Source: Acidobacteriota bacterium (GTDB lineage: Bacteria > Acidobacteriota > Vicinamibacteria > Vicinamibacterales > CAVVIG01). Taken from it: a DNA stretch of 7,339 bases. The DNA lies in NCBI GenBank assembly GCA_003223775.1, contig QHWK01000421.1:1-7339 (forward strand), read 5' to 3'. The position numbers and the translations under genes are program-made. This document shows, in pieces, positions 1 through 4,615 of the stretch. The notes under the pieces are model-generated. The model saw only the letters and a list, made by a program, of their open reading frames with translations, was not told the origin of the DNA and searched no databases. How positions within the stretch are numbered: the stretch's first letter is position 1; each line of letters begins with the position of its first letter.

Positions 1-140
1 AGCGGCCGGGCGAAGCGGATCGCCCCATCGTGCTGCGCGGGTTGAGCTGGATCGTGAACCCGTACGACGAAGGCGGCGTGGTGATCGCGATCGAGATTAC
101 GCTCGGCGCCGCGATCGCCGGCCCGTTCGACGTCGACTAG
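1..140 (+). CDS. C-terminal end of an unrecognised protein (5' end outside window)
   Basis: Reading from base 3, the frame is open for 45 codons up to a TAG at 138-140, with G/C-rich third positions typical of this genome. The visible protein end includes WIVNPYDEGGVVIAIEITLG and then AIAGPFDVD, which looks like alternating beta strands. I do not recognise the family. It converges on the minus-strand gene ending at 332. The odd point is that the same frame stays open and coding-like after the TAG for 19 more codons to a TGA at 198-200, so the true C-terminus may lie there. The start and most of the protein are outside the window. Seen: open frame and codon bias. Inferred: that it is a genuine gene end. 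Confidence 0.5.
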   Translation, partial: RPGEADRPIVLRGLSWIVNPYDEGGVVIAIEITLGAAIAGPFDVD

Positions 141-200
141 GGCGCGCTCGAAGCGATGATCGAGCGTGTCCTCGCGGCCCCGTCGCCGACCGTGCACTGA
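141..200 (+). other. in-frame coding-like continuation after an amber stop
   Basis: Directly after the TAG at 138-140 the same frame encodes GALEAMIERVLAAPSPTVH and then TGA at 198-200. The codons are G/C-ending like the rest of the gene, and GALEAMIERVL reads as an amphipathic helix that could naturally close a domain. This may be the original C-terminus cut off by a single-base change (TAC, CAG or GAG to TAG), a base-calling error, or chance. No Shine-Dalgarno-like sequence marks a new start in it. Confidence 0.4.
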
Positions 201-202
201 AT

Positions 203-296
203 GGTCGGGTGGGTCGTGTGGTCAGGTAGGTCCGATTATTCCTCAGTGACCTCTGCGACCCATTTTACCCACCTGACCTGCCAGACCCGCCCGACC
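203..296. repeat. large imperfect inverted repeat between convergent genes
   Basis: The left arm is 203-231 and the right arm 267-296, separated by a 35-base loop (232-266). The left arm aligned with the reverse complement of the right arm matches at 24 of about 30 positions, including uninterrupted blocks GGTCGGG, GGGTC and GGTCAGGT. One mismatch would be a G-T wobble in RNA. It lies between the plus-strand gene ending at 140 or 200 and the minus-strand gene ending at 332, where a bidirectional terminator would be expected. There is no T-tract, so it is not a classical intrinsic terminator. A dispersed intergenic repeat or a Rho-assisted 3' structure are alternatives. Confidence 0.75.
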
Positions 297-330
297 TGCC
301 AGCCCCGCCCGGCCTGCCAGACCCGCCCGG
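277..330. repeat. three 18-bp tandem repeats
   Basis: Three consecutive 18-base units occupy 277-294, 295-312 and 313-330, with consensus CCTGCCAGACCCGCCCGG. Unit 2 differs from unit 3 at one base (C for A) and unit 1 from unit 3 at its last base (A for G). The first unit is part of the right arm of the inverted repeat, so the array looks like local expansion of that arm. A fourth copy begins (CCT, 331-333) and runs into the stop codon of the minus-strand gene at 332-334. Confidence 0.85.
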
Positions 331-331
331 C

Positions 332-517
332 CTATTCGGCGTCGTGGTGATCGCCCGTGCGGTCCCAGTCGCCTCGCGCCCGATCGCGATTCGGGTTCTT
401 CACGATGGGCTGCGAGTCGCGGCCGTCGCGGATCTCCTCGGCGATCTCCTCCTGCACGTCGCGTACACCCTGCTGGTCCTTCTTGATCTGCTTCTCTTCC
501 CGCCGCACGTCAGCCAT
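332..517 (-). CDS. small highly charged protein, 61 aa, unknown
   Basis: The 61-residue product starts MADVRREEKQIKKDQQ. It is hydrophilic throughout, rich in Arg, Lys, Asp and Glu, with a likely helical first half (to about residue 32) and a disordered-looking Asp/Arg/His tail. There is no signal peptide or membrane segment. A good Shine-Dalgarno sequence (GGAGAG) lies just upstream of the ATG on the minus strand. The ATG is 12 bases after the stop of the 174-aa membrane protein gene, so the two are probably cotranscribed. I do not recognise a family. The product may be a cytoplasmic partner of the membrane protein, but that is only inferred from adjacency. Confidence 0.6.
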   Translation of the reverse strand: MADVRREEKQIKKDQQGVRDVQEEIAEEIRDGRDSQPIVKNPNRDRARGDWDRTGDHHDAE

Positions 518-529
518 GGCGTCTCTCCG

Positions 530-1054
530 TCAACCGGTGGCAATCACCCACATCAGCATGAAGAAGCCGAGCCCGAGGATCACGACGCCGAACGCGAGAT
601 CGGCCGCGCCGGTGAGGAAGTCGCGCGCCGACGCCGTGTAGACGCGGCGATCGATCAGCTGCCGGAGCCGATCCTGGATCTCGATCAGCTGGCGCCGCGA
701 TGCCGCGTGCTCGTGGCCGGCCGAGTCGATGACGGCGATCGATTTCGCCGCGAGCAGCGTCCAGTCTACGTCGGTTGCGACGACGGCGTGCCCCGGCGGG
801 ACGATGGCTTTCGGCAGCCCGCGCGCCAGGAGGTCGATGACGTCGCCCTGCGGCGTGTGCACGATGAGCTTGTCCAGCGTAATCGTCTTCGGGCCCGTGT
901 TGCCGATGTGCCAGATGAGGTGGGCACCCGGCGCCGAGCGATCGAGCCGCAGCGTGATTTCGATCCCGGAGCGATCGAAGAGGCGGCCACTGACTCGCCG
1001 GAGCAGGTAAACGCCGATGCCTAGAACGGCAAGGACAGTGAGGATTTGCGCCAT
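530..1054 (-). CDS. predicted two-TM membrane protein, 174 aa, unknown
   Basis: The frame is open further upstream, but I place the start at the ATG at 1054-1052. It gives MAQILTVLAVLGIGVYLL, an N-terminal membrane segment or signal anchor, and a GGAG sits 8 bases upstream. Residues 30-118 look like a beta-rich domain (LIWHIGNTGPKTITLDKLIV, GDVIDLLARGLPKAIVPPGH) resembling an immunoglobulin-like fold. Residues 119-137 form a charged helix (RRQLIEIQDRLRQLIDRR). Residues 149-172 are a strong C-terminal membrane helix (LAFGVVILGLGFFMLMWVIA). The middle domain therefore lies on one side of the membrane between two anchors. I cannot name the family. It is preceded by the MOSC gene (85-base spacer) and followed closely by the 61-aa gene. 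Confidence 0.75.
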   Translation of the reverse strand: MAQILTVLAVLGIGVYLLRRVSGRLFDRSGIEITLRLDRSAPGAHLIWHIGNTGPKTITLDKLIVHTPQGDVIDLLARGLPKAIVPPGHAVVATDVDWTLLAAKSIAVIDSAGHEHAASRRQLIEIQDRLRQLIDRRVYTASARDFLTGAADLAFGVVILGLGFFMLMWVIATG

Positions 1055-1139
1055 GCACGACGCTCCGTTGGAAACCGCGTTCCGAGAATCGGTGAAATTC
1101 CCGCCGACGCGTGCTCGACTGCAGGAGTGATGCCGAGGT

Positions 1140-1601
1140 TCAGGGCGTGCGCAGCTCGACCGTATCGCCCATCCGCACGAGCCCTTCGGCGATGACGCGC
1201 GCGCAGACGCGGCTCCAGCCGGGATGAAGCGCCTCGGCGATGCGCGAGGAATCGCCGCCGGCGAACGATCCGTTGATCTTGTAGCAGGGGCTCGCGTACT
1301 TGGTGATCTGCACGCGCACGTCGCCAATCGCGATCTCCGCGCCGGGCGCGACCAGCGTCCACTCGATGCCGGACACGGTGAGGTTCTCGCCGGCCGTGCC
1401 GATCGCGATCGGATGCCCTTCACGCTGCAGCGCGCGGATCACGTCCAGCGAGAAAATCACGACCGCGCGATCGGGGCCGCCGTGGGAGCGGCGGTCGCGC
1501 TGGCGGTCGCCGTCCACGCCGCCCGCGCCGATCCAGGCCTCGAAGACGCTCTGCTTCGGGACGCCGCCGCGGGAGACGTTGATCGATTCGAGCCGACCCA
1601 A
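1140..1601 (-). CDS. MOSC-domain protein (YiiM-like)
   Basis: This 153-residue single-domain protein has the hallmarks of the MOSC family, related to the C-terminal domain of molybdenum cofactor sulfurase: INVSRGGVPK (7-16), GVDGDRQ (28-34), HGGPDRAV (40-47), EGHPI and GENLTVSGIEW (71-81), and the conserved cysteine in SPCYKI (Cys106). Family members bind or transfer sulfur on molybdenum cofactor or act with molybdoenzymes on N-hydroxylated compounds. The exact substrate cannot be read here. Start: no ATG or GTG fits, and the frame gives TTG at 1601-1599, which puts the N-terminus exactly where relatives begin. No strong Shine-Dalgarno is visible. The gene lies 42 bases downstream of the zinc-ribbon gene on the same strand and is probably cotranscribed. 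Confidence 0.92.
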   Translation of the reverse strand: MGRLESINVSRGGVPKQSVFEAWIGAGGVDGDRQRDRRSHGGPDRAVVIFSLDVIRALQREGHPIAIGTAGENLTVSGIEWTLVAPGAEIAIGDVRVQITKYASPCYKINGSFAGGDSSRIAEALHPGWSRVCARVIAEGLVRMGDTVELRTP

Positions 1602-1643
1602 TGTCTTGCGGGGCTCTCGGTTCTCGGCTGGTTCCCGGTTCGT
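1602..1643. repeat. short degenerate CGGTT/CCGGTT-type repeat in a spacer
   Basis: The 42-base spacer between the zinc-ribbon and MOSC genes contains imperfect repeats on the plus strand: CTCGGTT, CTCGGCTGGTT and CCCGGTT (about 1616-1641). This is too short and degenerate to assign a function. It leaves the MOSC TTG start without a clear ribosome binding site. Confidence 0.35.
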
Positions 1644-1817
1644 TCAGGCGACGCGCTGTTTGCCGACGTTCTCCTTCGGGACGGTCCAGATGTGGCCGCA
1701 CGAGCCGCAGCGGTAGTAGTCGGTTTCCGTCGACGCGTCGCTGGCGTGCGGCAGGCGGACGACCCGCGGCGAGTGGCAGTGAGGGCAGCGGGCCGTCTTC
1801 GCCGGTACCTTCGGCAT
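1644..1817 (-). CDS. 57-aa zinc ribbon protein
   Basis: The reverse-strand ATG at 1817-1815 opens a 57-codon frame ending at TGA (1646-1644). The product starts MPKVPAKTARCPHCHSPRV and carries two knuckles, CPHC (Cys11, Cys14) and CGSC (Cys37, Cys40). They are separated by a 22-residue linker and followed by GHIWTVPKENVGK. The CxxC-x22-CxxC layout and the YYRCGSCGHIW strand are typical of small zinc ribbons such as those in transcription-factor or RNA-polymerase-type folds. A GAGGAG lies 3 bases before the ATG, rather close. The flanking genes are on the same strand (76-aa gene upstream, MOSC gene downstream). The role is unknown; nucleic acid or protein binding through one zinc is likely. 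Confidence 0.82.
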   Translation of the reverse strand: MPKVPAKTARCPHCHSPRVVRLPHASDASTETDYYRCGSCGHIWTVPKENVGKQRVA

Positions 1818-1874
1818 GGTCTCCTCGATGCGGGCTGTTCACTGGCCGACACCGAAACGGCAGCCAGCCGGATG

Positions 1875-2105
1875 TCAGGTGGACGGTTCGCCTGTATCCT
1901 CCGACCTGAGCGGGGGCTTCGTCAAGCGGAGAGTGGGGCGGCCGGCGCGCGCGGCCTCGGCCGCGTCTGCGGCGACGAGCCCCGCCTCGTGGCTCAACGC
2001 TTCGGCGTGCAGCGTGATCGCGGCGAAGTCGTCGGGCCGCGCGGCGTCGAGCGCGGCGCACAGCTCGCGAAGGCGAGCGAATCGTTCGGTAAGCGGCGGC
2101 TGCAT
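1875..2105 (-). CDS. small helical protein, 76 aa, unknown
   Basis: The product starts MQPPLTERFARLRELCAALD and is Ala-, Arg- and Leu-rich. Two probable amphipathic helices span about residues 5-20 and 24-49, and the tail is polar and Pro/Thr-rich. The frame is open upstream to another ATG at 2147 (90 aa). I prefer the ATG at 2105 because a GGGGGA lies 3 bases before it, the same close spacing as the next gene, and nothing like a ribosome binding site precedes 2147. The gene is in line with the zinc-ribbon gene (57-base spacer) and may head the minus-strand run. I do not recognise a family. A shadow frame cannot be fully excluded. Confidence 0.58.
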   Translation of the reverse strand: MQPPLTERFARLRELCAALDAARPDDFAAITLHAEALSHEAGLVAADAAEAARAGRPTLRLTKPPLRSEDTGEPST

Positions 2106-2159
2106 CCGTCCCCCGGCGCGCGTGACGGCGGGGATTCTGCCACGCATCGTGTCGCGCTG

Positions 2160-2609
2160 CTAATGAGGTTGGACCTCAACCCGAAGCGAACAAGCGATAC
2201 TAGGAGCGCCACCGACGTGCGGGGGTGGCGGAACTGGAAGAGACGTTAGAGGCGGCAATTTCCGAACACGGTACCGCGTGTCCTCAACGAGAATCAGCGC
2301 GCCAGATTCCAGCTCTCTGGAACGATCAGAGACGACTTCCGACAGCCGGCGATTCACCGACTGTGGTCGCTCATCGGATAGGCGAAAAATGATCACGCTC
2401 GGTTTGTCCAGGACGCCGAGCGCGAGCACATCGCCGAAGTCGAGATCGAACGTGAGCACAACGCTCGAATCGGCGCTGGCGCGTGCCACGATGTCGAGGT
2501 CTGGTGCGCGTTGTAGGCCAAGCGTTCGTACGTGAATCGCCTCGTGGCCGAGCTCAATCAGAAAATCGACGGTCGGAGGCGAAAGCCCCGCGTCGGCGAG
2601 GAACCGCAT
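2160..2609 (-). CDS. DUF5615-family PIN-like toxin
   Basis: The product (149 aa) begins MRFLADAGLSPPTVDFLIEL, and acidic residues fall where PIN-like nucleases carry them: Asp6, Asp37/Asp39, and Asp55 with Asp57 in VVLTFDLDFGD, followed by PSVIIFRL. This matches DUF5615, the presumed RNase partner of DUF433 antitoxins. RNase activity is inferred from the fold. The ATG lies 3 bases after the antitoxin stop and lacks its own Shine-Dalgarno, so translation is probably coupled. The family domain seems to end near RVRKLPPL (residues 114-121). The remaining 28 residues (TSLPVPPPPHVGG and beyond) are the antisense reading of a tRNA-Leu 5' fragment and flanking DNA, which suggests loss of the original stop. 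Confidence 0.9.
   Translation of the reverse strand: MRFLADAGLSPPTVDFLIELGHEAIHVRTLGLQRAPDLDIVARASADSSVVLTFDLDFGDVLALGVLDKPSVIIFRLSDERPQSVNRRLSEVVSDRSRELESGALILVEDTRYRVRKLPPLTSLPVPPPPHVGGAPSIACSLRVEVQPH
2219..2250 (+). pseudogene. 5' fragment of a tRNA-Leu gene
   Basis: Bases 2222-2237 (GGGGTGGCGGAACTGG) are identical to 3100-3115 inside the intact tRNA-Leu. Starting at 2219 the fragment reads as a tRNA-Leu 5' acceptor strand (GCGGGGG), the TG linker, and a D-arm (GCGGAACTGGAAGA) that continues, after a GA insertion, to CGTTAGA, like the start of an anticodon stem. There is no anticodon loop, variable arm or T-arm after it. Its acceptor strand GCGGGGG does not match the CCCCGGC of the neighbouring tRNA, so it probably derives from another leucine isoacceptor. 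It lies antisense in the last codons of the toxin gene. Confidence 0.7.
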
Positions 2610-2612
2610 CGC

Positions 2613-2843
2613 TCACGCGCGAAGCGTGTGGAGTTCGTCCTGGGCCAATGCGGCGGCGTAGGCGAGTGCCTGCCGGACGTCTTCCTCTTCGAGGTCGTGA
2701 AGATCCGCGACGATCTGCACTGGCGTCATCCCGTTTGCGACCAGGTTGACAACGTGGGAAACCGAGATGCGGAGCCCGCGGATCGTCGCGCGGCCTGCCA
2801 GCACATTCGGATTCTGCGTGATGCGGTCGAACGTATTCGCCAC
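2613..2843 (-). CDS. DUF433-family antitoxin
   Basis: The 76-residue product begins (V/M)ANTFDRITQNPNVLAGRA, then IRGLRISVSHVVNLVANGMT, and later LEEEDVRQALAYAAALA (51-67). This is the DUF433 pattern (FDRI..NP.V..G.P.IRG.RI.V..V), a short helix-turn-helix-containing antitoxin found beside DUF5615 toxins. It should neutralise the toxin and autorepress the operon; this is known for related pairs and inferred here. The frame also offers an ATG at 2864. I chose the GTG at 2843-2841 because DUF433 proteins begin just before FDRI, and because a perfect TATAAT lies between the two candidates and would be inside the longer version. No Shine-Dalgarno precedes the GTG, consistent with a leaderless message. 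Confidence 0.92.
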   Translation of the reverse strand: MANTFDRITQNPNVLAGRATIRGLRISVSHVVNLVANGMTPVQIVADLHDLEEEDVRQALAYAAALAQDELHTLRA

Positions 2844-2849
2844 GGCTCG

Positions 2850-2855
2850 ATTATA
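2850..2855 (-). promoter_or_regulatory. -10 box (TATAAT) of the DUF433/DUF5615 operon, leaderless
   Basis: On the minus strand a perfect TATAAT is followed by only 6 bases (CGAGCC) and then the GTG start of the antitoxin gene. Transcription starting about 7 bases after the box would begin at, or one base from, the start codon. No good -35 (TTGACA-like) is found at 16-18 bases, so an activator or a regulatory site over the box may matter. Confidence 0.6.
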
Positions 2856-2898
2856 CCCGCGCAATACGGCTTGCCCGACCGCGTGGAAACCCGTACGT

Positions 2899-3066
2899 CA
2901 ATCCGAACTGGCGAAGAAGCTGAACGATCTGGCGGAGGATCTCGCTGAACTGCGGGAGATCTTCGGCTCGCGGTACGACGACCTGAAGAGCGACCGCGTG
3001 AAGCCGATCGACGGTGGACAACCTTGCAAGTTTTTTCAGGATCGCCCGATCAGACCCTTCCTGTAG
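2899..3066 (+). pseudogene. C-terminal remnant of a coiled-coil protein
   Basis: In the frame ending at TAG 3064-3066 the codons from 2899 have G/C-rich third positions and encode a heptad-like segment (SELAKKLNDLAEDLAELREI, then FGSRYDDLKSDRVKPIDGG). Upstream the frame runs antisense into the DUF433 gene and has no convincing start or ribosome binding site, so the 5' part of the gene seems lost. The opposite strand also has an open frame here (2851-3096) but with a poorer third-position pattern. The TAG may double as part of a tRNA promoter -10. The remnant may be what remained after arrival of the toxin-antitoxin cassette. Confidence 0.4.
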
Positions 3067-3069
3067 AAT
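3064..3069 (+). promoter_or_regulatory. possible -10 box of the tRNA-Leu gene
   Basis: TAGAAT differs from TATAAT at one position and ends 27 bases before the mature tRNA 5' end, which would give a leader of about 20 bases. No clear -35 lies 16-18 bases upstream, so this is a weak call. Confidence 0.3.
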
Positions 3070-3096
3070 CTGCAAGTCCAACGCACTGAGCCACAT

Positions 3097-3182
3097 GCCG
3101 GGGTGGCGGAACTGGCAGACGCACAGGACTTAAAATCCTGGGTCGCGCAAGCGGCGTGCGGGTTCGATTCCCGCCCCCGGCA
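3097..3182 (+). tRNA. trnL: tRNA-Leu (anticodon UAA)
   Basis: This 86-base class II tRNA folds fully. The acceptor GCCGGGG (3097-3103) pairs with CCCCGGC (3175-3181), with discriminator A at 3182. The D-arm has the leucine-type GCGGAACTGGCAGACGC. The anticodon stem CAGGA/TCCTG encloses loop CTTAAAA, giving anticodon TAA (3131-3133). The long variable arm GTCGC-GCAA-GCGGC pairs, and the T-arm GCGGG-TTCGATT-CCCGC is canonical. CCA is not encoded. It decodes UUA and UUG, rare codons in a GC-rich genome. The gene sits 68 bases before the transporter start and might be transcribed with it. Its 5' half is partly repeated at 2219-2250. Confidence 0.97.
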
Positions 3183-3250
3183 ATCATGAATACACTAGGC
3201 GCAATGCGACGCATGCCGAAGGCTTTCCCGCTGGCGCCGGGGATCGAGTC

Positions 3251-4615
3251 GTGCTGACCGCCGCCGGAGACAGCAAGAACGTGGGATCGACCGCGCCCGC
3301 CGCGCCGGTCGACGTGCGCGCGTTCATCGACGATCATCCGCTCGGCCGCTATCAGCTTCTCGTCGCCGGCCTCTGCGCCGCGATCGTGTTCATCGATGGC
3401 TTCGACGCGCAGGTGATGGGCTTCGTCGCGCCCGCGCTGAGCGCCGACCTCCACATCCCGCGCGTCGCGCTCGGCGCCGTGATCTCGAGCGGCACGTTCG
3501 GCATGATGATCGGCGCGCTCGTCTGCGGCCCGCTCGCCGACCGCTTCGGACGCAAGCCCGTGCTCATCTCGTGCGTGCTCGCGTTCGGCGCCGGGTCGCT
3601 CCTGACCAGCACGGCGGCGTCGATCGCGCAGCTGACGGCGTTTCGCGCCATGACAGGACTCGGCATGGGCGGCGCGATGCCCAACGCCATCGCGCTCACC
3701 TCCGAATACATGCCGGCGCGGTCCCGCAACGCCGCCGTGATGACGATGTTCTGCGGCTTCTCGTTCGGCGCCGCCTGCGCCGGGTGGGTCGCCGCGGCCG
3801 TCGTCCGGCAATTCGGCTGGCAGGCGGTGTTCGTCGTCGGCGGCTCGGCGCCGATCCTCTTCGCGATCGTCCTGATCGGCCTGCTCCCGGAATCGATTCG
3901 ATTCCTCGTCCTCACGCGCGCGCCGCAGCGCCGCGTGCGCCTCTATCTCTCCCGGATTGCGCCGTCTGCCGTGGTGCCGGACGAGGTCGCCGCCGGAGAA
4001 GTGGAGCATCGCGCGCGCGCGTCGTCCGTGCCGCAGCTCTTCGCGGACGGTCGCGCGGGCGTCACGCTGCTCGTGTGGACGATGTTCTTCATGAACCTGC
4101 TGAACCTGTGGTTCCTGAACAACTGGCTGCCGATGGTGATGCACGACGCGGGCCTCGACATCGAGACCGCGAGCCTGATCACGTCGCTCTTCCAGATCGG
4201 CGGCCTCCTGGGATCGCTGCTGCTCGCCGGCATCTTCGGCCCGCGCGTGTCGTTCCGTCTGCTGGCGGCGACCTATCTTGCCGCGTCCATCTTCATCTGG
4301 CTGATTGGCGAAGCGGGGGCGTCGATTCCGCTGCTGATCGTCAGCGTGTTCGCCGCGGGGCTCGGCGTCATCGGCGGACAGACGATGTCGAACGCGCTGG
4401 CCGCCGACTTCTATCCGACGCCGATCCGCTCCACCGGCGTCGGGTGGGCGCTCGGCGTGGGACGCGTCGGCTCGATCCTCGGGCCCATTCTTGGCGGCTT
4501 TCTCCTCTCCTACGCAGGCGACGCGCGGCGCGTGTTCTGGGCGGCGTCGGCGCCGGCGCTGATTGCGACGGCCGCGGCGTACGCCGCGGGCGCCGGCACG
4601 CGGAAAGACGCATGA
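3251..4615 (+). CDS. MFS transporter, aromatic acid:H+ symporter (AAHS)-like
   Basis: This 454-residue inner-membrane transporter, with about 12 membrane helices expected, belongs to the major facilitator superfamily and most resembles the AAHS group (PcaK, BenK, MhpT type). Visible marks are DGFDAQVMGFVAPAL (49-63), the loop 2-3 signature GPLADRFGRKPVL (93-105), RAMTGLGMGGAMPNA (132-146), LPES (212-215) after helix 6, a cytoplasmic charged loop (about 222-265), and FYPTPIRSTGVGWALGVGRV (387-406). AAHS proteins import aromatic carboxylates with protons; the actual substrate cannot be read. The start is GTG at 3251 with GGGGA 7 bases before it, and the N-terminal 28 residues are hydrophilic. 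Its TGA overlaps the next ATG (ATGA), and the linkage to a decarboxylase-like gene supports a carboxylated aromatic substrate. Confidence 0.92.
   Translation: MLTAAGDSKNVGSTAPAAPVDVRAFIDDHPLGRYQLLVAGLCAAIVFIDGFDAQVMGFVAPALSADLHIPRVALGAVISSGTFGMMIGALVCGPLADRFGRKPVLISCVLAFGAGSLLTSTAASIAQLTAFRAMTGLGMGGAMPNAIALTSEYMPARSRNAAVMTMFCGFSFGAACAGWVAAAVVRQFGWQAVFVVGGSAPILFAIVLIGLLPESIRFLVLTRAPQRRVRLYLSRIAPSAVVPDEVAAGEVEHRARASSVPQLFADGRAGVTLLVWTMFFMNLLNLWFLNNWLPMVMHDAGLDIETASLITSLFQIGGLLGSLLLAGIFGPRVSFRLLAATYLAASIFIWLIGEAGASIPLLIVSVFAAGLGVIGGQTMSNALAADFYPTPIRSTGVGWALGVGRVGSILGPILGGFLLSYAGDARRVFWAASAPALIATAAAYAAGAGTRKDA

Noticed and set aside
344..1024. Long plus-strand open frame (226 aa) opposite the membrane protein
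   Set aside because: It lies antisense to the minus-strand genes at 332-517 and 530-1054, which have membrane segments and ribosome binding sites. The plus frame is Asp/Arg-rich nonsense-like, as expected of a GC-rich shadow.
2165..2177. Small hairpin GAGGT-TGG-ACCTC after the toxin gene
   Set aside because: Only a 5-bp stem with a 3-base loop inside the last toxin codons and no T-tract, so not a credible terminator.
1224..2249. Long plus-strand open frame (341 aa) across the MOSC, zinc ribbon and toxin region
   Set aside because: It runs antisense through three recognisable genes and shows no family features.
3024..3036. T-run after TTGCAAG upstream of the tRNA as an intrinsic terminator
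   Set aside because: No adequate GC-rich stem precedes the T-tract; the CTTGCAAG palindrome has no loop.
2851..3096. Minus-strand open frame (81 aa) upstream of the antitoxin gene
   Set aside because: It runs over the antitoxin promoter and has a poorer third-position pattern than the plus-strand remnant. No ribosome binding site seen.
3168..3196. Possible promoter (TACACT -10) between the tRNA and the transporter
   Set aside because: Only 4 of 6 matches at -10 and no -35; the supposed -35 would lie in the T-arm of the tRNA.
3050..4144. Minus-strand open frame (364 aa) opposite the transporter and tRNA
   Set aside because: Crosses the tRNA-Leu on the opposite strand and mirrors the transporter codons; repetitive Arg/Glu/His composition is typical of shadow frames.
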